From contig JAYQDD010000004.1 of assembly GCA_038138145.1 (NCBI GenBank), positions 62,001 through 126,000 of the forward strand: a stretch of DNA of 64,000 nucleotides. Direction: 5' to 3'. The notes beneath the pieces are model-generated. The model did not search any database. It was not told the DNA's origin and saw only the letters and a list, made by a program, of their open reading frames with translations. This document shows, piece by piece, positions 1 to 8,613 of the stretch (position 1 is the stretch's first letter; every line of letters starts with the position of its first letter). The stretch is from UBA3537 sp038138145. Its GTDB lineage: Bacteria; Bacteroidota; Bacteroidia; Flavobacteriales; Flavobacteriaceae. The translations under genes were made by a program, and so were the position numbers.

Positions 1-866
1 GATGCACTTCGCTCATTGATAAGAACAATTAAAGGAATATCTTCGCTGATGGGTTGTTTTTGTGTAAAAAATTGAGTGTTGTATTGTTCAATATTAGATC
101 GCGTAAAAACCACAAGTTGGTTTTTAGGTACAAAAAGATTGACAATTTCTACTGCTTCTTGAAGCAACCCACCGGGGTTGTTTCTTAAATCAAGAATTAA
201 TCCTTTTGCTTCGTCAATAAGTAAGAATTTTAAAGCGAATTCTACTTCTTGAGCGGCTCCTCTTGAAAAACGATCCAATGCAATATATCCAATCCCATCC
301 TCAAGCATTTGGTATAGTGGGACTGCTTTTGGTTTTTCTTCACTTCTAATTAATTCTACTTCATTTTCTTTATCACCTCTTTTAAAAGTAACCTTTACGG
401 TAGAATTTTTCTTTCCATTAAGTAATATTTCTACTTGTTGAAAAGAATCGGAGAGTGCTACACCATTAATTTCAATGATTTCATCACCAGCTTTTAGCCC
501 AGCGTCATCTGCAGAAAACCCTTTAAAGGGTTCCTCTACAAATAGTTTTTTGTCAATAATTTTCATCTTTGCACCAATCCCAACATAAACACCAGATTGA
601 TAAATTTTTGCATCCTCAACATCTTGTTCACTGCTATAAACTGTGTAAGGATCTAGTTCTGAGAGCATATGCTTTACACCACCTTCCATAAGTTCTGCTG
701 GATCTGTTTTATCTACATAACTCATGTTTATTTCTTTAAAAAGCGTATTGTATATCTCTATTTGTTTTGCAATTTCAAAAAAATCGTAACGAAACCCTGT
801 TAGTGTTACAACAACAACAACGCCAACTATTGCAAAACCAATGTTTTTAATAATAGAGCGACTCAT
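1..866 (-). CDS. S41 family (C-terminal processing) peptidase, 3' end outside window
   Basis: Start ATG is at 866-864 and the frame stays open to base 1, so this is the N-terminal ~288 residues. It has an uncleaved signal-anchor helix near residues 7-25 (IGFAIVGVVVVVTLTG), then a PDZ domain around residues 85-170 (VYVGIGAKM, AGLKAGDEIIEING), then the start of the S41 catalytic core (GYIALDRFS, LILDLRNNPGG, VLINERSA). The window stops at the point where the catalytic serine motif is expected. Family members cleave at protein C termini in the periplasm. The start overlaps the stop of rnpA by four bases (ATGA), so the two are co-transcribed. Family assignment is firm; substrate unknown. Confidence 0.93.
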   Translation of the reverse strand, partial: MSRSIIKNIGFAIVGVVVVVTLTGFRYDFFEIAKQIEIYNTLFKEINMSYVDKTDPAELMEGGVKHMLSELDPYTVYSSEQDVEDAKIYQSGVYVGIGAKMKIIDKKLFVEEPFKGFSADDAGLKAGDEIIEINGVALSDSFQQVEILLNGKKNSTVKVTFKRGDKENEVELIRSEEKPKAVPLYQMLEDGIGYIALDRFSRGAAQEVEFALKFLLIDEAKGLILDLRNNPGGLLQEAVEIVNLFVPKNQLVVFTRSNIEQYNTQFFTQKQPISEDIPLIVLINERSA

Positions 867-1198
867 AATTTTTTTTGTTTTATTTTCTTAGCGATGTTCT
901 GAATTTTTCCCCCTATTTTGTCCCAGTTAGGTATACTTTTACCAGTATAAATAGCCATGAAATTGTATGGTTTTTTTGTGCCTTTTATTGTATCAAATAA
1001 ATGAAGTTCTGCAGCTGCACGTAGTTGCCTTTTTATACGGTTTCGCTGTACTGCCAATTTAAAATTTCGTTTTCCAACAGAAACACCAAATCTAGAACTT
1101 TCACTTTCTAAATAAATTACCCTAAGCGGAAAATCATTGATAGAAGCGCCTTCTTCAAACAGTAGTTGTATTCTTTTTTTACCTTTCAGTTTTTTCAC
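863..1198 (-). CDS. rnpA: Ribonuclease P protein component
   Basis: Protein subunit of RNase P, which helps the catalytic RNA cleave the 5' leader of pre-tRNAs. The 111-residue length is normal. The family signature is present (RNRIKRQLR, residues about 52-60), with the preceding FGVSVGKRNFKLAVQ strand-helix and a basic C terminus. The gene overlaps the 3' end of the upstream M1 peptidase gene by 20 bases and the downstream S41 gene by 4. The usual neighbour rpmH is not in this window, so rnpA is separated from the classical rpmH-rnpA pair. The start is the only ATG that gives the expected N terminus. Confidence 0.95.
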   Translation of the reverse strand: MKKLKGKKRIQLLFEEGASINDFPLRVIYLESESSRFGVSVGKRNFKLAVQRNRIKRQLRAAAELHLFDTIKGTKKPYNFMAIYTGKSIPNWDKIGGKIQNIAKKIKQKKL

Positions 1199-3023
1199 GT
1201 TTTTCTATACTTAAGCTATTATTTTTCATATTAACATCGGCAACTTTTTTGTCAGGATCAATTATGATTTGTTGAACATCGCTATTGTTTTTGATTGTAA
1301 ATGAATAGGTTGGATAGGCCCATGCCCAATCATTCAAAATTTGGGTAGATTTTTGTACAGGCTTTTCTCCGCGCATCATTTGTACAGGGATGTAAAACCT
1401 TTTTTTGTGTCCATCATTAAACGTTATTTCAACCTCAACAGGCATTGGCATGATGCCTATTCGCTCCAGAGTAATCTCTTTACTTTGGCCTTTTTTCTCA
1501 ATTGATTTTACAGCGTAATCAATAGTGTTGTTTGTTTTAGTCCAGTCGGTCAAATACCAATCAAGTTCGAGTCCAGAAGCAAGTTCTGCGCACCTTATAA
1601 AATCATTTGGTGTTGGGTGTTTAAAAGCCCATAAATCATAGTATTTTTTAAGTGTTTTGTTAAAAGCATTTTCTCCGATAATATACTTTAATTGTCGTAA
1701 AAAGATAGCCCCTTTTACATAAGAAGCCACACTGTATGCTGTGTTGTAGTGGTATCGGTCTGCATGTGTGCTTTGTGGTTGTTCTTTTCCGCTAAGAACC
1801 AAATCCGTGTAGCGTTTGTAGGCGTTTTCAAAATATTTTTTTTCATCAATCCCAACAACTGCAACTTCTGCCATTGTACATATATATTCTGTAAACCCTT
1901 CATCCATCCAAGGGTGTTTACCTTCATTGGTTGCCATCAAGAACTGAAACCACGTATGTGCCAGTTCATGTGCAGTAACACCAACGAGACTTTCAAAATT
2001 ACGTTTCCCAGTAATGAGTGTGCACATTCCATATTCCATTCCACCATCTCCACCTTGTATAACAGAGTATTGATCATATGGGTATGGTCCTATGTTTTCA
2101 CTAAAAAAAGCCATAAGCTTTTTGGTAATTGGCTGTAGCTCTTTCCAATATTTTTTATACTCCTCTTCGAGTGTATTTTTATAATAAAAATGAAGCGTTG
2201 GCCCATTATCTATTTGTAATGTATCATGAATATAATCTGGGTCTGCAGCCCACGTAAAATCATGAACATTGGGTGCCACAAAATGCCATGTGTTTGTTTT
2301 TTTATTTCTTTTTTTAGACTTAGGTGTAATTTTTATGTCTTCAGCATTTTGCAGGTATCCTGTTCCAGCCACAACGAATCGGCTGTCAATATTCAATGTA
2401 AGCTCAAAATTTCCCCACACACCATGAAATTCTCTACCAATATAAGGGTCGGCATGCCACCCCTCGAAGTCGTACTCTGCTAGCTTTGGGTACCATTGCG
2501 CTATGGACAGCGCTACATCTTCAGCACTATTTTTTCCCGACCGCCTTACAATAAGCGGCACTTGACCATTAAAACTCATCTCAAAAGTTGTCTGCTCTCC
2601 AGAAGCTATTGGCCGATTAAGATCAACCTCCAAAATTGTTCCTACGACTCTTGTGTTTAATTTCTTTCCATCTTGAACCAAATCATGGACAACCAAATAC
2701 CCTTGATCCTCTTTTGATAAGTTTTGAATTCTATTCATCACTCTACTGTCCGGGTCAGCTATCGTTCGAGAACGTACATCCATTTCACTTCCAGGCTGAA
2801 AAGCATTAAAATACAGGTGAAAAAACACCTTATTTAGTGTGTCTGGAGCGTTGTTGGTGTAAACTATTTTTTGGGTTCCGGTATAATTAAATGTTTCCAC
2901 ATCCATTGTTACATCCATCACATAATCGACATGTTGTTGCCAATAGCCCATACTGTTTCTTTGTGCAAAGCAAATGGAGGTATACCCAAGTACAAAAATC
3001 AGAAGAATTAATGTTTTTTTCAT
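1179..3023 (-). CDS. M1 family zinc metallopeptidase, secreted
   Basis: Predicted aminopeptidase of the gluzincin M1 family, 614 residues. A Sec signal peptide ends near residue 20 (CFA-QRN). The substrate-recognition motif appears as GGMEYG (residues 327-332), a variant of GxMEN. The zinc site is complete: HELAH at 352-356 and, exactly 18 residues later, the third ligand Glu375 in the DEGFTEY segment. No type IX C-terminal sorting domain is evident, so a periplasmic or surface location is inferred. It sits 10 bases after the S8 protease gene and its end overlaps rnpA. Family certain; the substrate is not known. Confidence 0.93.
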   Translation of the reverse strand: MKKTLILLIFVLGYTSICFAQRNSMGYWQQHVDYVMDVTMDVETFNYTGTQKIVYTNNAPDTLNKVFFHLYFNAFQPGSEMDVRSRTIADPDSRVMNRIQNLSKEDQGYLVVHDLVQDGKKLNTRVVGTILEVDLNRPIASGEQTTFEMSFNGQVPLIVRRSGKNSAEDVALSIAQWYPKLAEYDFEGWHADPYIGREFHGVWGNFELTLNIDSRFVVAGTGYLQNAEDIKITPKSKKRNKKTNTWHFVAPNVHDFTWAADPDYIHDTLQIDNGPTLHFYYKNTLEEEYKKYWKELQPITKKLMAFFSENIGPYPYDQYSVIQGGDGGMEYGMCTLITGKRNFESLVGVTAHELAHTWFQFLMATNEGKHPWMDEGFTEYICTMAEVAVVGIDEKKYFENAYKRYTDLVLSGKEQPQSTHADRYHYNTAYSVASYVKGAIFLRQLKYIIGENAFNKTLKKYYDLWAFKHPTPNDFIRCAELASGLELDWYLTDWTKTNNTIDYAVKSIEKKGQSKEITLERIGIMPMPVEVEITFNDGHKKRFYIPVQMMRGEKPVQKSTQILNDWAWAYPTYSFTIKNNSDVQQIIIDPDKKVADVNMKNNSLSIEKREKTER

Positions 3024-3033
3024 TTCAGTAGCG

Positions 3034-4647
3034 TTATTTAGATCGTTGAGAAGCCATTATTAAGGCATTGTAGGCATTCACTAATTTCCCCGATTTGCTA
3101 AGCGTATTAAATTCGACAACATTTCCATCCTCAAGACTTACCTTTTTATTGATAGGCAAACCAGATTCCATTATGATGTTTTTTACTTGTGCGGCTTTCA
3201 AATTAGGGTACTGAGAGAAAACAAGGGCGGCAATACCAGCCACCAACGGGGCAGCCATGGAGGTGCCTTGTGCAAATTCGTACTTGTTTTTTGGGTAACT
3301 TGAATAAATTTGTTCGCCAGGCGCAAAAACGTCTACACTACTTTTTCCGTAGTTAGAAAACTCTGCCACTAACCCAGAATCATAATTGTATGTTGTAGCA
3401 CCAACTTTTAAAAAGGTGTCTGAGACTTCAGGGCCAGCACCAATTTGATCATCAGGGTAGTTTTCTGCTTTATCAGTATTACTACCATCATTTCCTGCAG
3501 CAGCAACAATTAAAACATCGTTTTTTCCAGCATAAGCAATAGCACCTCTTACCCAATCACTATGGTCCGAGAACCCTTTTCCAAAGCTCATATTAATGAC
3601 TTTTGCCCCATTGTCTACGGCATAGTATATGGCCAATGCTACATCCTTGTCATACTCATCACCATTGGGTGTATTTCTAATTGCCATTATTTTTACATTA
3701 TCAGCCGCACCATTTATACCTATACCATTGTTTCTCTTAGCAGCAATAATTCCTGTTACATGTGTACCGTGGCTACGGCCTTCCTTGGGCATAACATTGT
3801 TGTCGCCATAATTTTTATCGTTTAAATCATTAGGGTCGTCATTTACTATAGATCGCCCATCAAAATATATATTAAGGTGATAATCTAAGCGCTCATTAAA
3901 GGATTTCAAATCTCTTTCCAGGTCTTTTTTAAGATCAGTGATGGACTCATAGCCAAAACCATAGGATTGCTTAATTATACTAAGATGCTGTTTTAATACA
4001 GGGTCTTTTGTGGTAATTTCATATACATCTTTTTTACTAAAAGAATCTTTTTTTAGGTAGCCCAAAACAGCTTTTTCAGAAGCATTTACTTGCTCTAGAA
4101 TTGACCCATACTGTTGTTTTAATCCAATGTATTTGACCCGTTCTTTTCGGTGCAAATCTTTGGCTTCGCTATATCTTGGGTGTGCGTTGTTTTTACTTGC
4201 TAATAAGCGTACGTACTCCAGTTGTTCGTTGTTGGCTTCACCTAAAAAATTCCACCCATTTACATCATCAATATAGCCATTTTTATCATCATCTATACCA
4301 TTGTTTGGCACTTCGTCTTCGTTGATCCAAATGTTCTCGCGAAGGTCTTCATGGGTTATATCAATACCAGAATCAATAACAGCGACGACAACTGTTTTGC
4401 TTTTTGGTTTTACAATTTTTTCATAAGCAAGATTTAAACTAATCCCCGGAATTGTATCTTTTTTTAGGTCAAAATGACTCCAATTTTTTTCCTCGTCTTC
4501 TGTTATGGCAGAAAATTTAACGGGTGTTTGATCAATATTCTCAATAGGTGTAGAGAGAATAGGCGCTGTAGAACCACAGCTGTTGAGCATAAAGCACCCT
4601 AAAAGAACAAAGTATTTTAGGGTATAATTTACGGCTAAGTGTTTCAT
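3034..4647 (-). CDS. S8 (subtilisin) family peptidase, lipoprotein
   Basis: A 537-residue subtilase. The N terminus is a lipoprotein signal (hydrophobic stretch, lipobox ending at Cys24 in LNSCGS), which suggests membrane anchoring. The catalytic triad is complete: Asp92 (VAVIDSGID), His293 (SHGTHVTG), Ser463 (GTSMAAP), with the oxyanion Asn386 in AAAGNDG. Between Asp and His lies an extra block of about 150 residues (about 140-285), rich in charged residues and probably helical, which is absent from simple subtilisins. The gene lies 3 bases after the MBL-fold gene and 10 before the M1 peptidase gene, forming a probable operon with two more peptidases. Substrate unknown. Confidence 0.94.
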   Translation of the reverse strand: MKHLAVNYTLKYFVLLGCFMLNSCGSTAPILSTPIENIDQTPVKFSAITEDEEKNWSHFDLKKDTIPGISLNLAYEKIVKPKSKTVVVAVIDSGIDITHEDLRENIWINEDEVPNNGIDDDKNGYIDDVNGWNFLGEANNEQLEYVRLLASKNNAHPRYSEAKDLHRKERVKYIGLKQQYGSILEQVNASEKAVLGYLKKDSFSKKDVYEITTKDPVLKQHLSIIKQSYGFGYESITDLKKDLERDLKSFNERLDYHLNIYFDGRSIVNDDPNDLNDKNYGDNNVMPKEGRSHGTHVTGIIAAKRNNGIGINGAADNVKIMAIRNTPNGDEYDKDVALAIYYAVDNGAKVINMSFGKGFSDHSDWVRGAIAYAGKNDVLIVAAAGNDGSNTDKAENYPDDQIGAGPEVSDTFLKVGATTYNYDSGLVAEFSNYGKSSVDVFAPGEQIYSSYPKNKYEFAQGTSMAAPLVAGIAALVFSQYPNLKAAQVKNIIMESGLPINKKVSLEDGNVVEFNTLSKSGKLVNAYNALIMASQRSK

Positions 4648-4650
4648 GAT

Positions 4651-5508
4651 TTAAAATATAGAGTTAAAAGAATGGGTTTTATTGAGCCGCACACCTTTTT
4701 CAGTCTGTTGAACAGTAATGATTTCGTGTTGAGCGTCGTGTTCCAAAAATAAATAATAATTTTGACTTGCAGCTATATTTAGAAAAACCTCTTTTTCTTT
4801 CAGAGTGATTAAAGGTCTTGTATCATATCCCATAATAAAAGGCAAAGAAACATGACCAGCTGTAGGCAATAAATCAGCCATAAAACAAACTGTTTTGTCT
4901 TTGTATTTTATCATGGGAATCATCTGCTTTTCGGTATGCCCGTTGGCAAAGAAAATATCAAAACCTAGGGCGCTGTTTTTTAAAATATCACTTTTTGGGT
5001 TTGCAATATATTTCAGATGACCAGATTCTTCAATAGGGTTAATGTTTTCTTTTAAGAATGAGGCCTTTTCTCTTTTGTTTGGGTGTTTTGCCCACAACCA
5101 ATGATCTTGATTGCTCCAATAGTTAGCATTTTTAAAGGTGAGTTGATAAGCAGTTTTGTTTTTATTCCACTCTACACCACCTCCGCAGTGGTCAAAATGT
5201 AAATGCGTTAAAAAAACATCCGTTACATCGTCCTTGTGGAAGCCGTGTTTGGCGAGCGCTTTTTCAACACTTTGTTCGCCCCAACGATAGTAGTAATTAA
5301 AAAACTTATCAGATTGTTTGTTTCCCATACCTGTATCAATCAAAATAAGACGGTTGCCATCTTCAATCAAAAGACAGCGCGCTGCGATGTCGATCATGTT
5401 GTTTTGGTCGGCGGGATTTGTTTTTGACCAAATCGATTTTGGAACGACACCAAACATAGCACCACCATCGAGTTTAAAATTTCCAACGTTTAAAACATAA
5501 AGGTTCAT
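4651..5508 (-). CDS. Metallo-beta-lactamase fold hydrolase
   Basis: A 285-residue MBL-fold protein with the binuclear metal motif HLHFDH (residues 102-107), an upstream strand LILIDTGMG, a later His in the ANGHTEKQM segment, an Asp in CFMADLLPT and a His in FLEHDAQHE, so all usual metal ligands appear to be present. The overall pattern resembles the lactonase/quorum-quenching and general hydrolase branches of the superfamily. I cannot decide the substrate from sequence. No signal peptide is visible, so it is cytoplasmic. Its start overlaps the stop of the SulP transporter gene by four bases, so the two are translated from one message. Confidence 0.88.
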   Translation of the reverse strand: MNLYVLNVGNFKLDGGAMFGVVPKSIWSKTNPADQNNMIDIAARCLLIEDGNRLILIDTGMGNKQSDKFFNYYYRWGEQSVEKALAKHGFHKDDVTDVFLTHLHFDHCGGGVEWNKNKTAYQLTFKNANYWSNQDHWLWAKHPNKREKASFLKENINPIEESGHLKYIANPKSDILKNSALGFDIFFANGHTEKQMIPMIKYKDKTVCFMADLLPTAGHVSLPFIMGYDTRPLITLKEKEVFLNIAASQNYYLFLEHDAQHEIITVQQTEKGVRLNKTHSFNSIF

Positions 5509-7697
5509 TGTTTTTCTATTTTGGCTTTTAATCGGTTTCCAAAATCTAAAAGAAGCTTGATCTCTTTAACACTAGCGATTCTTTCTTTATTAAAAACAAT
5601 TAACGCCTCCTTGTTGGATTCCACATGATAATAGGCGTTACTCTCAAAAAAGCGAACAATATCAGCATTAAAAAAGGATTGAATTTCCTTTTGGTTTTCT
5701 CCATTGAGATAAAACTGTTTCGAAAAGTCGTTTTGGTTAGGAATATCAATATCCTTTTCTCTGGTAAGTGCATAAAAACGCTCCAGTAGCCCTTCTTTTA
5801 TTAAGGTAAATTGAGGTGCTTTTTTACTTAGTTTGATATAGAGCATTGTAGAGCGCACAACCTCCTTTGCGATGAACTCTCCTTCTGAAAATGTAATGTC
5901 AAAAATAGAATTGCTTCCATTGTCATCGGACAAATGATTGTATGTATATTCAATTTTTTTTGTTTTAAAAAACATAAAATTCTCTAAGTGAAAAATAGTA
6001 GTTTGTCGCTCTGGATTGTAATTCAAATTAAAGTTTGAAGCCATTAGCTCTAAATCTTTTTGACGCTTAGTTTTACTGTTGTTTATTAATCCTGGAATGG
6101 GCAATAGACGCCGCAAAGCGAAGGGGTGTTGTGATTTAGCATCCAACATATCTAAACCAATAATTTCGATATTACCCCCTTTTTTGTGAAACAACTCTTG
6201 ATAATCATGAAGATTTTCCATAACAGAATGATCTACGAACTCACACATGGAAAAATCAATTATTACGTCCTTTTGTTCGGGGATTACACTTAATTTATTT
6301 TTAAGGTTATTAAAATTTAGAAAACTACAAAAGTGTTTTACACTTATAAAATAGTTGTTATCCTCCTCTTTGTACATCAGAACGTTCGGCTTGACAATAT
6401 TTTTAATGAAAAGCGCAACACTTTTGTTTACAAAAATGTGAATGAGTAATGTTGCAAGAAGGCCCGCCATAATTCCAGATATTAAACCTATTTTTAGGGT
6501 AACAAAGAGCGTTGAAAGAAAAATAATAATTTGTTCTTTTCCTATCAAAAATACGCGCTTAATCATTTCGGGTGCTGCCAATTTATAACCCGTATAGACC
6601 AGTATTGCCATAAGCGCAGAAAGGGGAATTCTAGGCAGTTCTGTGCTGAAAAGCAGAATAAAAAGGATTAAGAAACTAGCATGAAAAAAGTTACCAAAAC
6701 GGTTCGACCCTCCGTTGCTAATATTCACTGAACTCGGGGCGATTACTGTGACTACATTCAGGCCACCCAAAAAGCCACTAATAACTGTGGACAATCCTAG
6801 TGCCTTAATATCCTTGTTGACGTTAGAGCGACGCTTTTTTGGATCAAGTTTATCAACCGCTTTGATGCTTAAAAGGGACTCAATACTCGCAATTAAAGTT
6901 AGCGCAATCACACTTCCTACAAACTCTTTTGAGTATATTTTTGTAAAATTAGGTATAGGTAAGTTGTTTACAATTTCTGTAAGACTTGGAATGTTAGGCA
7001 TCATATATTTTGGAGAAATTGGATTTGGTATTTTTAACACAAACTCACAATAGTAACTGAAGCCAACCGAACATAATACCACCCACATGGGCGCAGGAAT
7101 AAGCTGAAGGTATTTGTTTCTTATTTTAGAATAAAAAACCATAATTGCCAAACTCAATGCCCCAACAATGGCTGCGTTTCTTTCGCCTGTATCGGTTAGA
7201 CGAAAAACATTAATAATGGTTTCAGGAATAGCAATCAAATAGTCAATAGTATTGTCTTTTAAAATTTTATTACCAAGCATGATGTGAAATTGCTTCCCTA
7301 AAATGATCATTCCTATTGCTGCTAATACGCCCTGAATTGCGGACGACGGAAAATAATCTGCCAACTTACCAAGTCGTAAAAACCCTAAAATCAAAAGCAA
7401 AACTCCAGAACAAATAATTGCAGCATAGGCACTTGTAAGTCCCAAGGTTGAAACCGCAACCAAAACAACACCAACAAGTCCTTTTCCAGGCCCTGAAATT
7501 GTAACAAAACTTCCACCAAAAATTGCCACAACAATCCCACCAACAATAGAAGTGATAACTCCAGCTATAGGTGGAGCATCACACGCCATTGCAAGCCCCA
7601 AACTCAAAGGAAGAGCGATAAGACTTACCACCAGACCAGAGAACAGGTTTCTTGGAATCGAAGTGATTGTTTGTTTTATGTTATTCTTTTTATTCAT
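5505..7697 (-). CDS. SulP family inorganic anion transporter with STAS domain and extra C-terminal region
   Basis: A 730-residue inner-membrane carrier. Residues ~15-430 hold the multi-helix SulP transport core, including the family hallmark TISGPGKG (near residues 67-74). A STAS domain follows at about 450-520 (VIIDFSMCEFVDHSVM, GGNIEIIGLD). About 190 further residues (540-730) have no domain I recognise. SulP proteins move sulfate, bicarbonate or other anions; the substrate here cannot be read from sequence. The gene overlaps both neighbours by four bases (UspA upstream, MBL-fold downstream). A role in bicarbonate or sulfate uptake is inference only. Confidence 0.9.
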   Translation of the reverse strand: MNKKNNIKQTITSIPRNLFSGLVVSLIALPLSLGLAMACDAPPIAGVITSIVGGIVVAIFGGSFVTISGPGKGLVGVVLVAVSTLGLTSAYAAIICSGVLLLILGFLRLGKLADYFPSSAIQGVLAAIGMIILGKQFHIMLGNKILKDNTIDYLIAIPETIINVFRLTDTGERNAAIVGALSLAIMVFYSKIRNKYLQLIPAPMWVVLCSVGFSYYCEFVLKIPNPISPKYMMPNIPSLTEIVNNLPIPNFTKIYSKEFVGSVIALTLIASIESLLSIKAVDKLDPKKRRSNVNKDIKALGLSTVISGFLGGLNVVTVIAPSSVNISNGGSNRFGNFFHASFLILFILLFSTELPRIPLSALMAILVYTGYKLAAPEMIKRVFLIGKEQIIIFLSTLFVTLKIGLISGIMAGLLATLLIHIFVNKSVALFIKNIVKPNVLMYKEEDNNYFISVKHFCSFLNFNNLKNKLSVIPEQKDVIIDFSMCEFVDHSVMENLHDYQELFHKKGGNIEIIGLDMLDAKSQHPFALRRLLPIPGLINNSKTKRQKDLELMASNFNLNYNPERQTTIFHLENFMFFKTKKIEYTYNHLSDDNGSNSIFDITFSEGEFIAKEVVRSTMLYIKLSKKAPQFTLIKEGLLERFYALTREKDIDIPNQNDFSKQFYLNGENQKEIQSFFNADIVRFFESNAYYHVESNKEALIVFNKERIASVKEIKLLLDFGNRLKAKIEKQ

Positions 7698-8542
7698 CTA
7701 ACAATGAGTACATCAGTTGGTAATTCGCCTAAAATATGCTCAATATCATGCGGGAATAAACGATCCCAAAAATTTGTTTTGGACGGGGCATTCATGACCA
7801 ACAAATCTGCTCGAACAACTTGTGCATAATGCCCAATAGAGTACCCTCTTTTTCCAAAAATAGGTTGAGACTTAATAGTAATATCTTTTGAATATTCTAA
7901 GGGAACTTCTTGAAGCAATTTATTTACTCTTTGTTTTTCTCTATGTATTAACCGTTCTCTTATGATAGTTGATTGCCGTAATGTTTTGTCGTCATCAACT
8001 TTAACATTGACTTCTTCTTGTGACACTTCTTCCACAACGGTTATTTTCGATGCATTTAGTTTATGACTCACATAAAACGCGTAGCGAATGGTGTCTTTCG
8101 TTTTAGGGTCTTTTAGTCCATTAACTACAATGTGATTACAGGGTATTCGTTCTACAGATGGGTTGATCAACAACAGGACAGAACACGTGGCCTTTCGGGT
8201 GATTTCTCGTGCAATTGACCCTAAATAATAGTTAAAAAAACTTTCTCGTTTAAGCGCTCCCAATACCATTAAATCAATGGCATTGTTTTGTATTGACGAG
8301 AGAATAACCTCTACAGGATTACCAGGGAGAAAAACAACTTTAGAGATAAGCTTGTCATTTTTGAAAGCAGAAAGATGTTTGTCGATGATGGCTTTCTTTT
8401 TATTATCTTCTTCACCAACATGAATCAAAACAAGCTCACTTTTCATAAAAAGCGCAAGCCTAGCAGCTTCGTAGATGTTCGCCTTTAGATTTGGTGAGAA
8501 TGCGACACCAATACCAATACGATTAAATTGAGTAGTGCTCAA
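7694..8542 (-). CDS. Universal stress protein, two UspA domains in tandem
   Basis: A 282-residue cytoplasmic protein with two UspA-like domains (about 1-150 and 155-282). Domain 1 starts with FNRIGIGVAFSPN and ends with VLGALKRESFFNYYLGSIA and CSVLLL, which resembles the G-2x-G-9x-G(S/T) nucleotide-binding pattern. Domain 2 keeps the DLLVMNAP strand but lacks the clear glycine signature, so only the first may bind ATP. It is the first gene of a run that continues into the SulP transporter with a four-base overlap, which suggests that it regulates or accompanies the transporter. A TAnnTTTG element lies about 50 bases upstream. Confidence 0.88.
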   Translation of the reverse strand: MSTTQFNRIGIGVAFSPNLKANIYEAARLALFMKSELVLIHVGEEDNKKKAIIDKHLSAFKNDKLISKVVFLPGNPVEVILSSIQNNAIDLMVLGALKRESFFNYYLGSIAREITRKATCSVLLLINPSVERIPCNHIVVNGLKDPKTKDTIRYAFYVSHKLNASKITVVEEVSQEEVNVKVDDDKTLRQSTIIRERLIHREKQRVNKLLQEVPLEYSKDITIKSQPIFGKRGYSIGHYAQVVRADLLVMNAPSKTNFWDRLFPHDIEHILGELPTDVLIVR

Positions 8543-8591
8543 ATTTTCTGATTTTTAAGTGCTTTTAAAGATATGGCTTTCTTTAAAAATA

Positions 8592-8599
8592 CAAAAATA
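8592..8599 (-). promoter_or_regulatory. Possible -7 promoter element upstream of uspA-sulP
   Basis: Minus-strand TATTTTTG matches the Bacteroidota TAnnTTTG element. It lies between the end of lepA on its left neighbour side and the uspA start, leaving a leader of roughly 45 bases. In such AT-rich DNA this match alone is weak, and no good -33 element was identified. Confidence 0.3.
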
Positions 8600-8613
8600 C
8601 TTAAGCCGTAAGA

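Noticed and set aside
1749..2138. 129-residue open frame opposite the M1 peptidase gene
   Set aside because: Antisense to the zinc-site region of a clear peptidase; Cys/Phe-rich composition is typical of a shadow frame.
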